From: Streptomyces sp. LHD-70
Lineage (GTDB): Bacteria; Actinomycetota; Actinomycetes; Streptomycetales; Streptomycetaceae
Assembly (NCBI RefSeq): GCF_031157275.1
Contig: NZ_JAVIFW010000039.1
Span: forward strand, 1-34,259
Direction of reading: 5' to 3'
DNA length: 34,259 bases
Positions within the stretch are counted from its first letter, which is position 1. Every line of letters starts with the position of its first letter. Under the pieces are notes generated by a model. The model saw only the letters and a program-made list of their open reading frames with translations. It made no database searches and was not told the DNA's origin. Below are positions 15,273-22,657 of the stretch, piece by piece. A program made the translations under genes and the position numbers.

Positions 15273-18271
15273 TGCCCTGCCTCTCGCTTGAGCAGGGAGC
15301 GGCTTGCCTGGCGGGCGGCGTGGCGGCTGATTGCTTCGGAGTCCCGGTCGGGGCCGAGGATCCGGTTGTGGTGCATGTGCAGCAACGAGTCGAGAACTGC
15401 CTCGAGTTGGGGCTCGTTCAGGAGTCCGCGGTACGAGCACAGAGCTGCCCGGCGCTCGGCCTGAGCTGCAGCCAACCTCGGCGAGGTGCGGATCAAGGGC
15501 TCAGAGACCGCGTACTGCAGGGCATGACGTGTGACGTCGAGCTGGCCCCCGCCCGCAGTCGGAGCCGAGGCGAGCCACTCCAGCCCCTCCCGCAGGCCGA
15601 GAAGCCCTTGCGCGATGTCGATCACGCCGAGTGCGCACAGGACGCGACGGTCGAGGGCAGGCAGACCGGTGAGGGCGACGCGCACGGCGAGGCTGTCAGC
15701 CACGAAGACATCCTCGGCGGCATCCATCGCTGCGCCCGTGCCGTAGCGGCCCCACTCGGGACGGTAGGCGTCGAAGACAAGCCGGGACGCGAGGTGCGTT
15801 TCCGTGAGCCGAGTGGCCCACGCGGCGAGCGCGCGCGTGATCGTGGCATGCCCCTCGGGGCCCGAAGCGGCGATACGGAGACGCAGGTGGTCCTCCTCGT
15901 GGAGGGACCGATAGCGCACGAACCAGTGCGCGGGGTCGCCGAGTTCCTGCATGAGCGAGGAGAGGTGCCGTGTGAGGACATCCTCCATGGCCGCAGGATG
16001 GGTGAACAGCTTCGCCTGGAACCAGCGCTGCTTGTCGTCACCCGGATGTGCGAGCGATCGGTTGGTGACGATCGGAGCGTGCGCCAGATCGGGGTGCGGT
16101 GACGGCTTGCGTGTCGAGACGAGCGGCAGGATGACCTCGTGTGCGTGGCCGATCCACGCCAGCTCGTTGTCCGTGGCTGTTTCGGTGAGCGTCGCGTGCT
16201 CGTTGTGCTGAAGGTGCCGGAACAGTAGCCGGGCGTGCAGGGACTCGCTCAGGTCGAGACGCAATGTGCGGTCGTCGTCCCGGAGTTCGACCACGTCAGG
16301 GCACTTCCATCGGACAGCCCACTCGGTCAGAGCCTTCTGCCAGGCAGCGTCGAAGGCGCCCGAGGGGAGCTCGGCCGCGGACAAGCGCCAGCGCGCCGGA
16401 GTCAGAATCGCGCGGCGGTACCTGACCCTGGGCAAGTACGGGGCCTCCGAAGCGAAAGGCCCCCAGTCGAACTCGGTCCAGTGGGTGGCGAAACCGCGCC
16501 CGAGCATCGCGAGGAACCGGGCGAGCGGCGGGGCCTGCTTCTCCAGCGCGAGCGGATGCAGCACGACAGGCTCGACGATCCGGCGCCGGGAGAGACTGAC
16601 CAAGTGCAGGCGCCTGCCGGTCGAGAACACAGCAAGGTCGTCCAAGCCGATCTGCTCAGCTCCTGGCGGCCGGTGCTCACCTACAGAGATCACGTACGGC
16701 AGCAGGGTGGGAATCCGGGCCACGTTCTCGGCATGCGGATGGACCGGGGTGAAGGAGAGCTGCGCGGGCACGGCGCCGTCGACCATGGTGGGCAGTGTGC
16801 TGTACAGGTCTGACAGTCCGTCGTCCCGGAGCAGGGACGCGAAGCGGCCGGTGAGGTTCCCGACGGTCCACGCAGGTCGCACGGTCAGCGTGAAATCGCC
16901 GTGGTCCACGGCTTGTTGGCTGTCAGCCCGAACTTGTACGGCCAGCTCAACGTGGGGTGCGACTGGTACGTCGGGTTCTGCGGTGTCACCGAGTTCGTCG
17001 AGGAGGTCGTCCGTCAGGAGAATCTCGCGATCTCCGGCCGCAACTGCCTGCCAGGCCAGGGCCAGGAGCCACTCGTCGCGCGGGAGAACGGTCGACGGCG
17101 CTTCGGTCCACAGCGACTGCGGGTAGTCGGAGGGCAGGCCCACACCGGAGGCGAGGTCGGCTGCGTCTCGGACGGGCACCAGGCACCCGGATCCGTACCG
17201 CTCCCAGAAGACGCTGTGATACGCGGCCCAAGCTGGCTTCTCCCCCTGGGTGCGGGTGAGCCGCAGCAACGCGTGTGCGGCATATCGAGCCTCCTCCAGA
17301 ACCTGCTCGGGCACGCGCACGGTAGCGTCCAGGCGCAGATCGAGGCTGACGCGCGAGCGGCCCGCATCGGCGATGGACCGCATCCGCTGCTCGGCGCTGG
17401 CTCGTAGCTCACGGGCGGATGCAGGTGCCGTTGCGCCGTTGTGAGCTTCGATCAGTTGCTGCACGTCGGCGAGAGCTGCCAACAGATCGAGGGTCGTCTC
17501 GTCGAGGGCTTCGGTGTGCGGTCGAAGGGCGCGCAGGATGTGGCCGGTGGGATCGGTCGTCGTCATGGGGGATGACAGGTCGCTGGTGAGCAGGCCCTGG
17601 TCGAGGGCCGAGCCGATCAGGCTCGGTGCTTGTTCACGAGTACCCCCGGCATCCACGAGCCGCTCGATCAGAACCTGGCCTGAGACCCCGGTCGCTGCAT
17701 CCAGCAGGACGGCCAGAGGCGCTGTGACGCGGGCCGTCCCCAGACGCCCGTCGGGCACGGAGGTTTCTACGGTTCCTCCGCGCTGGACTGCGAAGTCGTG
17801 GATGCGGAGGTTGAGCAGGGGAAGGACGTCAGGCCGACGCAGAAGGTCTTGACGTACCTGGTCGAGCCACAGGGTGTCGATGCGCGCGACGGCACGATGG
17901 TGGTGAGTCGCGAACTCGGCGTGTGCAGGCCCGAGTTCAGCCATAGCCACACCCGCGAACAGGCCGAATGGAGTCGCCCGACCGGTGGCGCGAAGAAGGT
18001 AGTGGGCAACGGAACACGTGGCCTTTCGGACTCGCTTGGCCGGGGCGCCGTTGCCGACGAGGATCTGCTCGACGGAGTCGGCCAGGCCTGGGGAGGCGAC
18101 TCGTAATGCTTGGACGAAGGTGTCGTCGCGCCACACATCCTGGAGCCAATCGCGACAGGAGTCGGGATCGTCGACCGCCGGCCAGCGCTCGGGTCTGGCG
18201 CTCACAGGCATGGCCGCCGCGCGCAGGAGGAGTGTGTTCCCGTGCCTCTGGAACGTTGGGTTGATCCTCAT
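15269..18271 (-). CDS. lanB: Lantibiotic dehydratase (LanB), full length with elimination domain
   Basis: A 1000-aa class I dehydratase. The large N-terminal domain (to about 700) carries the family start NPTFQRHGNTLLLRAA and the ATGRATPFGLFAGVA motif (94-108). It would transfer glutamate from glutamyl-tRNA to Ser/Thr of the precursor. The last ~270 residues form the SpaB_C/thiopeptide-type elimination domain (RWFQAKLF, HWFVRYRSLHEEDHLRLRI, RYGTGAAMDAAEDVF). Both domains are in one chain, unlike the split enzymes of thiopeptides. The ATG at 18269-18271 has a GAGGGAG ribosome site. The gene follows the precursor after a strong hairpin and is coupled to lanC. Confidence 0.95.
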   Translation of the reverse strand: MRINPTFQRHGNTLLLRAAAMPVSARPERWPAVDDPDSCRDWLQDVWRDDTFVQALRVASPGLADSVEQILVGNGAPAKRVRKATCSVAHYLLRATGRATPFGLFAGVAMAELGPAHAEFATHHHRAVARIDTLWLDQVRQDLLRRPDVLPLLNLRIHDFAVQRGGTVETSVPDGRLGTARVTAPLAVLLDAATGVSGQVLIERLVDAGGTREQAPSLIGSALDQGLLTSDLSSPMTTTDPTGHILRALRPHTEALDETTLDLLAALADVQQLIEAHNGATAPASARELRASAEQRMRSIADAGRSRVSLDLRLDATVRVPEQVLEEARYAAHALLRLTRTQGEKPAWAAYHSVFWERYGSGCLVPVRDAADLASGVGLPSDYPQSLWTEAPSTVLPRDEWLLALAWQAVAAGDREILLTDDLLDELGDTAEPDVPVAPHVELAVQVRADSQQAVDHGDFTLTVRPAWTVGNLTGRFASLLRDDGLSDLYSTLPTMVDGAVPAQLSFTPVHPHAENVARIPTLLPYVISVGEHRPPGAEQIGLDDLAVFSTGRRLHLVSLSRRRIVEPVVLHPLALEKQAPPLARFLAMLGRGFATHWTEFDWGPFASEAPYLPRVRYRRAILTPARWRLSAAELPSGAFDAAWQKALTEWAVRWKCPDVVELRDDDRTLRLDLSESLHARLLFRHLQHNEHATLTETATDNELAWIGHAHEVILPLVSTRKPSPHPDLAHAPIVTNRSLAHPGDDKQRWFQAKLFTHPAAMEDVLTRHLSSLMQELGDPAHWFVRYRSLHEEDHLRLRIAASGPEGHATITRALAAWATRLTETHLASRLVFDAYRPEWGRYGTGAAMDAAEDVFVADSLAVRVALTGLPALDRRVLCALGVIDIAQGLLGLREGLEWLASAPTAGGGQLDVTRHALQYAVSEPLIRTSPRLAAAQAERRAALCSYRGLLNEPQLEAVLDSLLHMHHNRILGPDRDSEAISRHAARQASRSLLKREAGQ

Positions 18272-18293
18272 ACGGTCTGCTCCCTCGATGTGG

Positions 18294-18330
18294 GGCGTCG
18301 GTGGAGCCCGACTCGGGCCCCACCGACGCC
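18294..18330 (-). terminator. Strong hairpin between lanA and lanB (partial terminator/attenuator)
   Basis: GGCGTCGGTGGAGCCC and GGGCCCCACCGACGCC form a 16-bp stem with one A/C mismatch and a 5-bp loop. It starts 7 bp after the lanA stop and ends 22 bp before lanB. No U-run follows, so read-through is expected. Such hairpins set a high ratio of precursor to enzymes. Confidence 0.75.
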
Positions 18331-18337
18331 AAGGTGG

Positions 18338-18514
18338 TCAGCTCGACGCGCAGGACGAAGCACAGGTGGACGCGCAGCCGTCACCCGTCGCGCACCCAGT
18401 GGGCATCGGAACGGGAGACAGCGTGAACGTGAACTCCACCTCCCAATCGCTGTCGGCCAAGGGGGCGGTCTCGACGGGTGGACCGGACGGGGCTGCGATC
18501 ACTGAACTGGCCAT
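18338..18514 (-). CDS. lanA: FxLD-type class I lanthipeptide precursor (LanA)
   Basis: A 58-aa precursor peptide too short for most gene finders. The ATG at 18512-18514 follows AAGGAG. The leader (about 1-38) is acidic and hydrophobic, with WEVEFTFTL at 24-32 where FxLD-family peptides carry their F-x-L-D box; here the box is degenerate. The core (39-58) has four Cys (41, 47, 51, 55) and eight Ser/Thr (T39, T43, S49, T50, S53, S54, S57, S58), ample for several (methyl)lanthionine rings. D45-G46 is a likely target for the PIMT-type methyltransferase. The Cys/Ser pattern TGCATGDGCASTC resembles FxLD lanthipeptides. It sits directly upstream of lanB on the same strand. Confidence 0.85.
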   Translation of the reverse strand: MASSVIAAPSGPPVETAPLADSDWEVEFTFTLSPVPMPTGCATGDGCASTCASSCASS

Positions 18515-18700
18515 GTGAATCTCCTTGTTGGGCGTGGTGCCCCCGCGTGAGGGAGCACAGGGAGTCCCGCGGGATCTCCGTGCCGGGTTGCCGTACGGCT
18601 GTCTGCAACCCGCTACGCAAGCACCGCTGGACGTCGAGGGCTGCCGCACGAGTTGGCGTGCCCGGGGCCTTCGATGCGCGCAGCACCACGCACCGCACAC
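18515..18700 (-). promoter_or_regulatory. lanA upstream region with structured leader elements
   Basis: GGGTTGC (18585-18591) and GCAACCC (18605-18611) are perfect 7-bp arms, with the 8-bp palindrome CCGTACGG at 18591-18598 overlapping the first arm and loop. A second near-palindrome, GGAGTCCCGCGGGATCTCC, lies at 18561-18579. They lie 47-97 bp upstream of the precursor start and could be operators or 5' leader hairpins. No clear -10/-35 pair was recognised. Confidence 0.35.
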
Positions 18701-18868
18701 TCACTCGACCAGGGCATCGCGCAGCGCAACGAGCCCGACCACCGCTCCGACCACCAGTGGGAGAAGCAAGATCTGGAGCGGCCCGAACCCGAGCGTGGCC
18801 AGGTACCGGACCGGATGACGAACGACCCATCGAAGGCGAGGGAGTCGAAGCCTCCGCCGGCCGTTCAC
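18701..18868 (-). CDS. Small single-pass membrane protein, unknown function
   Basis: A 55-aa frame from GTG 18866-18868, preceded by GAGGGG about 10 bp upstream. It encodes a strongly basic N-terminus (NGRRRLRLPRLRW, RHPVRY) followed by one hydrophobic helix, LQILLLPLVVGAVVGLVAL, and a short acidic tail. This positive-inside, one-helix layout is not what a random shadow frame usually gives. It lies between the HATPase gene and lanA on the same strand, so it may be co-transcribed with the lanthipeptide genes and could have a role in export, immunity or signalling, but no family was recognised. An overlapping ATG frame at 18875 reads through lanA out of frame and is rejected. Confidence 0.45.
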   Translation of the reverse strand: MNGRRRLRLPRLRWVVRHPVRYLATLGFGPLQILLLPLVVGAVVGLVALRDALVE

Positions 18869-18911
18869 CCGCCATACGCCCCTCGCTGACTCGGCGGAGC
18901 GTCCGCGTTCC

Positions 18912-19457
18912 TCAAGCCGACCCACTGAGAACCTCGTTGTGCATGGCGATGTGGCACCACGCGACGGCGCCGTCCGGGCTGAAGCCCCACTGGCCGCCGA
19001 GTTCCCCGACCAAGACGTCCACGAGGAACAGGCCGCGCCCTGACTCGTCGAGATCGTCTGCCGTTTGCGGTGCAGGTGGGGTGGTGGGAGTCGAGCTGTC
19101 GATTTCGAGGCGGAGGATCCCCGGCTCCGGCACGCTGGTTCGAAAGAACACTCGGCGACCGCCCGCACCATGCAAGACCGCGTTGGTCAGCAGCTCGGAG
19201 ACGATTAACGCGACCGACTCGACCCGCTCACACGGCATGTGGCACGACCTCTTCAGCCATGTCTTGCTCTGGTGTCGCACCTTACTGACCTCGCTCGGGA
19301 CGGCATCGATAGCCAACTCGAAGGTCGGCTCATGCCGGCCGAAGGGGTCCTGAGTCCCGCCTCTGCCCACCTTGTTGACGCTCCGAGATTCACCAGGGAG
19401 CCGCCTTTGGAGCCCCGCGGCCTTCTTTGCGACTGGTGGATCAATGTGGGGTTGCAT
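18912..19457 (-). CDS. ATP-binding protein, HATPase (anti-sigma/RsbW-like) family
   Basis: A 181-aa GHKL ATPase-fold protein. The N box ESVALIVSELLTNAVLHG spans 80-97 (E88, N92), and the G2-type box DESGRGLFLVDVLV spans 137-150. The Streptomyces family of stand-alone HATPase proteins includes anti-sigma kinases and many regulators of unknown partners. The ATG at 19455-19457 is chosen for the AGGAGCAG ribosome site; the longer frame upstream reaches across the divergent promoter region. It lies upstream of lanA on the same strand, matching the frequent placing of HATPase genes next to FxLD lanthipeptide loci, and is divergent from the TPR regulator. A partner sigma or anti-anti-sigma factor is not visible. 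Confidence 0.88.
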   Translation of the reverse strand: MQPHIDPPVAKKAAGLQRRLPGESRSVNKVGRGGTQDPFGRHEPTFELAIDAVPSEVSKVRHQSKTWLKRSCHMPCERVESVALIVSELLTNAVLHGAGGRRVFFRTSVPEPGILRLEIDSSTPTTPPAPQTADDLDESGRGLFLVDVLVGELGGQWGFSPDGAVAWCHIAMHNEVLSGSA

Positions 19458-19528
19458 GCGAACTGCTCCTGCTCGTCGTGTGGGGTGACGTACAAGAGCG
19501 AACCGCCGAAGTGCCGTGATGGGTATGG

Positions 19529-19702
19529 GGTCAAGGCCTCGCGGGTGGTCAAGGTGGTCAAAGATCACTAAAGGCACAGAGCCCTGGGGGTGACAATCCG
19601 CCAGTTCCCTCTCAAGCAGCAGAAGTTCGGGACTACGTTGTGAGATCCAAGCTCGACGCCGGGCATGCCAACGTGGCAAGTCGGTCAAGGTGGTCAAAGA
19701 TC
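19529..19702. promoter_or_regulatory. Perfect 20-bp direct repeat with 9-bp-phased GGTCAA boxes
   Basis: GGTCAAGGTGGTCAAAGATC occurs identically at 19547-19566 and 19683-19702, 136 bp apart, in the region between the divergent HATPase and TPR-regulator genes. Each copy holds two GGTCAA boxes 9 bp apart. A fifth box lies at 19529, 18 bp before the first copy and so in phase. The right copy ends 24 bp before the regulator start. It is a strong candidate operator or activator site for the adjacent TPR protein. Confidence 0.7.
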
Positions 19703-19725
19703 GTTTTCTGTGTCGGGGGCGCACG

Positions 19726-21117
19726 ATGGCACGTGAGAGGAATGAGCAGCTGGCCGTGCTGCTCGACGAAGCTCGCTGGTCACGGGCCATGGCCGCGAGT
19801 GCGTACAACCGTGTTGCTGCGGAGACGCTCGGCGGCGAGGTGCGCGAGAACTCGAAGATCGGGCGGTCGCACGTGAGCATGTGGGTAGGGGGCACGCAGC
19901 CGAGCGGAGTCGCGCCCCTAATCTTGTGCCAGGCACTGTCCCGTCGCCTGAAGCGTGAAATCGCGCCACAAGAAGCCGGGTTCACAGTTCCCACCTCGCC
20001 GGCGCAGACAGCGCTGGACTGGCGCGTCGATCCGCTGATCGCGCTGAGCAACTTGGGGAGAGGCGTGGACGGGGATCGGCGGCGCATCCTGACCGGCGGG
20101 GTGTACTCGGCAGCGGCCCTGATACTTCCTGACGAAACCTGGTGGCGAGCCATGGGGGAGTCACCAGACAAGACATCGTCCGCAGGCACACGCGTGGGCG
20201 GGGGCGACGTCGAGACGGTCCAGGAGCTCACGCTCGCGTTCTCCCGCATGGACCAGCGGCGGGGCGGAGGCCACGGCCGACAGGCGGTCGACGAATACCT
20301 TCGGCAGGACGTACGCGGCTTCCTGAACGGCCGGTTCTCCGACGACGCGACGAGACGAGCGATGTTCTCCGCATCCGCCGAAATGGCCTACGTATCAGGG
20401 TGGATGGCCTTCGACAACAGCGAGCACGCGGTCGCACTGCACCGATTCAACCTCGCGGTGAAGCTGGCAGCTCGGGCCGGCGACGCACCGTTGAGCGGGC
20501 ACATCCTGCGAGCGATGGCTCACCAGGCCCTCGACATGGGCTTCGACGCGGAGGCGCTGCAGCTGGCCCAGCAGTCAGTGAACGGCGAGCGTTACGCGGA
20601 CGCGACGCCGAGGGAGAAAGCGCTGCTCGGCGTGGTTCACGCACGCACCCTCGCGGCGAACGGCCGAAGGTCGGAAGCGGCACAGGCACTGCTGAGAGCA
20701 GAGGACGACCTCGCCAACGCGCATGAAGGGATACGCGAACCGGACCGGACGTTCTTCTTCGGAGAGGCCTCGCTCGCCCACGAGACGGCGTGCACACTGC
20801 GCGACCTGGGTGACCATGGACGAGCGGTCGAGAAGTTCCGTCACTCCGTACGCACGCGCGGCGCCGAGTTCCGCCGCACCCACGCCGTGACCCTCGGCTA
20901 CATGGGCGCGACCCAGATCGCGCAGGGGAGCGTCGAGGAAGCCTGCGCGACGTGGACGAGCGTCCTGGATGCGATGGAGGGCGGCATCTACTCCGGGCGG
21001 GCCAGGCAGACGGTGGTGGACATGCGTGGCCTGCTCTCGCCGTACCGCAACCGCGGGATTCCCGCGGTCCGAGCCCTCAGCTCGCGGGCAGGCGCGTACC
21101 TGGCCCAAGTAGATTGA
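19726..21117 (+). CDS. HTH/TPR transcriptional regulator (Streptomyces regulator family)
   Basis: A 463-aa protein. The N-terminal ~90 residues contain a helix-turn-helix-like region (AYNRVAAETLGG, then IGRSHVSMWVGGTQPSG). The rest is helical with tetratricopeptide-like repeats, roughly 210-440 (AEMAYVSGWMAFDN, HILRAMAHQALDMG, ETACTLRDLGDHGRAVEKF). This layout is common among Streptomyces regulators of development and secondary metabolism, for example the NsdA type. ATG 19726 has GGGGGC 6 bp upstream; the earlier GTG at 19690 lies inside the operator repeat. It is divergent from the HATPase/lanthipeptide genes and probably controls them. The ligand or peptide signal is unknown. Confidence 0.75.
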   Translation: MARERNEQLAVLLDEARWSRAMAASAYNRVAAETLGGEVRENSKIGRSHVSMWVGGTQPSGVAPLILCQALSRRLKREIAPQEAGFTVPTSPAQTALDWRVDPLIALSNLGRGVDGDRRRILTGGVYSAAALILPDETWWRAMGESPDKTSSAGTRVGGGDVETVQELTLAFSRMDQRRGGGHGRQAVDEYLRQDVRGFLNGRFSDDATRRAMFSASAEMAYVSGWMAFDNSEHAVALHRFNLAVKLAARAGDAPLSGHILRAMAHQALDMGFDAEALQLAQQSVNGERYADATPREKALLGVVHARTLAANGRRSEAAQALLRAEDDLANAHEGIREPDRTFFFGEASLAHETACTLRDLGDHGRAVEKFRHSVRTRGAEFRRTHAVTLGYMGATQIAQGSVEEACATWTSVLDAMEGGIYSGRARQTVVDMRGLLSPYRNRGIPAVRALSSRAGAYLAQVD

Positions 21118-21155
21118 CCCCGACCGTCATTGAGTCCGCACTGAAGGGTCGAAGT

Positions 21156-21629
21156 ATGGCATTGGAGATCAATCCGATCGGTGTCGTTGTCGAGGGACGG
21201 AGCCAGGTCTCGGACGACTACTGGGGCGGCGTCGAGTCGGTCATCCAGCTCGACGAGGCAGAGTTCCCGCTCGACTCTGTGCAAGGGCTGGAAGAGTTCT
21301 CCCACCTCGTCGTCGTATGGCACTTCGACAAGGCCTCTCCCGAAGACGTGGAGTACCACGCGCGCAGCCCGCGAGGAAATCCGCAATGGCCGGCGACCGG
21401 CACTTTCGCCCATCGCAACCACCGCAGGCCCAACCAACTCGCCCAGAGTTTCCCGCGTTTGCTGAGCGTCGAGGGTCTCCGTTTGCGCGTGACCGACTTG
21501 GACGCGGTCGTGGGCACCAAGATCTACGATGTCTCGCCCTTCTTCCGGGAGTTGGGCCCGCGTGGACAGGTGCACGAACCGGCGTGGCCGGGCGAGATGC
21601 TCGCCGATTACTGGGCCGAGAAGTCGTGA
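21156..21629 (+). CDS. trmO: TrmO-like tRNA methyltransferase (TsaA/UPF0066 family)
   Basis: A 157-aa beta-barrel SAM-dependent enzyme of the TsaA/TrmO family. It N6-methylates threonylcarbamoyladenosine at position 37 of certain tRNAs. Landmarks are INPIGVV at the start, LEEFSHLVVVWHFDKA around 45-60, the conserved RSPRGNPQWPATGTFAHRNHRRPN stretch read in parts around 70-93, and VVGTKIYDVSPF. The ATG at 21156 has GAAGGG upstream; the longer frame overlaps the preceding regulator gene. Some copies inside metabolite loci are repurposed. Here it stands alone, 38 bp after the TPR regulator, and converges with a MmyB-type regulator. Confidence 0.85.
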   Translation: MALEINPIGVVVEGRSQVSDDYWGGVESVIQLDEAEFPLDSVQGLEEFSHLVVVWHFDKASPEDVEYHARSPRGNPQWPATGTFAHRNHRRPNQLAQSFPRLLSVEGLRLRVTDLDAVVGTKIYDVSPFFRELGPRGQVHEPAWPGEMLADYWAEKS

Positions 21630-21642
21630 AGGAGGGTGTGCG

Positions 21643-22434
21643 CTACGTGCGTACTAGAACCACGGTCCGCAGGTTCTGATCACTGAGGGGCGCGAAGGCC
21701 ACGATCCGGACTTCCACCTCTTCGCCGTTGTGTACGGGCAGTCGAAATCGACGGATGTCGCCGTCCGGGTGTGCCCTTGTCTGCAGTGTCGCCCACAACT
21801 CCCGTGCCTCTTCGTTTCCCGCTAGGATTTCGTCCCGCAAGTCAGTCAACTCAGTCGCGTCCGGGTGTGTGGCGATGACGTACCGGATCTGACCAAGGAA
21901 TGGGAGGGCCCAATCCTCCCGCCAGTTGACGAGCTGCTCCCGGGCCTCCGGGTAGAGGAAGGCGAACCGCATCAGGTTGCGCTCGTACGGCAGCCAGGGA
22001 AACCAGTCCTCTTGGGGCTCGTTGTAGGCGACGATGTCCCAACGCAAGTCTGATACATAGGCAGGGTGCGGGGCGAGAGCGTCCAGGATGACCTGCAGGT
22101 GGTCGTCCACCCGGAGTTTCAGCCCCGCGGCGACTGGGGGAGGGGTACGGCCCAGCGCCATCTGGAAGAGCATGACTCGTTCGGCCTCTTCAAGCCTCAA
22201 GGTCATGGCCAAGCGCTGTACGAACTGTTCGGAAACCGGCCGCGGGCTGCCGCCTTCCAACTGCCGATACCAGGAACTTGCCACGCCCGTGAGAGTGGCG
22301 ACTTCGTCCTGCGTTAATCCGTCTTTCAACCTTCTGCGGGTGGAGTCGATCCCGGCGATGCGACGATGATCGAGTCGTTCGCGCCAGTGGCGAAGAAGCG
22401 GACCCAGCTCCGAGGAAACTGCATGCTTTGACAT
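21643..22434 (-). CDS. XRE/MmyB-type transcriptional regulator
   Basis: A 263-aa regulator. The N-terminal XRE helix-turn-helix (about 10-92) contains LGPLLRHWRER, DGLTQDEVATLTGVASSWYRQLEGG and a VSEQFVQRLAMTLRL tail. The remaining ~150 residues are the MmyB-like ligand-binding domain (LAPHPAYVSDLRWDIVAYN, NLMRFAFLYPEAREQL, FRLPVHNGEEV). That domain is known to hold fatty-acid-like ligands in a PAS-like pocket. The ATG at 22432-22434 is the natural family start; a TTG-initiated longer form lacks support. It is divergent from the ImmA/IrrE gene across 223 bp and may regulate it. Confidence 0.9.
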   Translation of the reverse strand: MSKHAVSSELGPLLRHWRERLDHRRIAGIDSTRRRLKDGLTQDEVATLTGVASSWYRQLEGGSPRPVSEQFVQRLAMTLRLEEAERVMLFQMALGRTPPPVAAGLKLRVDDHLQVILDALAPHPAYVSDLRWDIVAYNEPQEDWFPWLPYERNLMRFAFLYPEAREQLVNWREDWALPFLGQIRYVIATHPDATELTDLRDEILAGNEEARELWATLQTRAHPDGDIRRFRLPVHNGEEVEVRIVAFAPLSDQNLRTVVLVRT

Positions 22435-22657
22435 ATGGGCTGCGTCACCAACCTTCCGCGTTGCGCCCGCCTTTTGGCCCGCTGGAATGGGGCAGTTGTC
22501 CAATTATCTACGCCTGTGGCATATGCGGAGCGCGACATTCCGAGTACGAGCTGCCTAATTCAGTTCTCGGTACTGGGGCAAGCGCCACTGCTGGTGGCGG
22601 AAGTGGCTGTGCAGGATTACTCAGGCAAAGAAGCGTGAGTAAGGGAGCTAACCGGCC

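Noticed and set aside
18381..18875. 164-aa minus-strand frame overlapping lanA
   Set aside because: It reads through the precursor out of frame, has no family pattern, and the precursor frame has a clear ribosome site.
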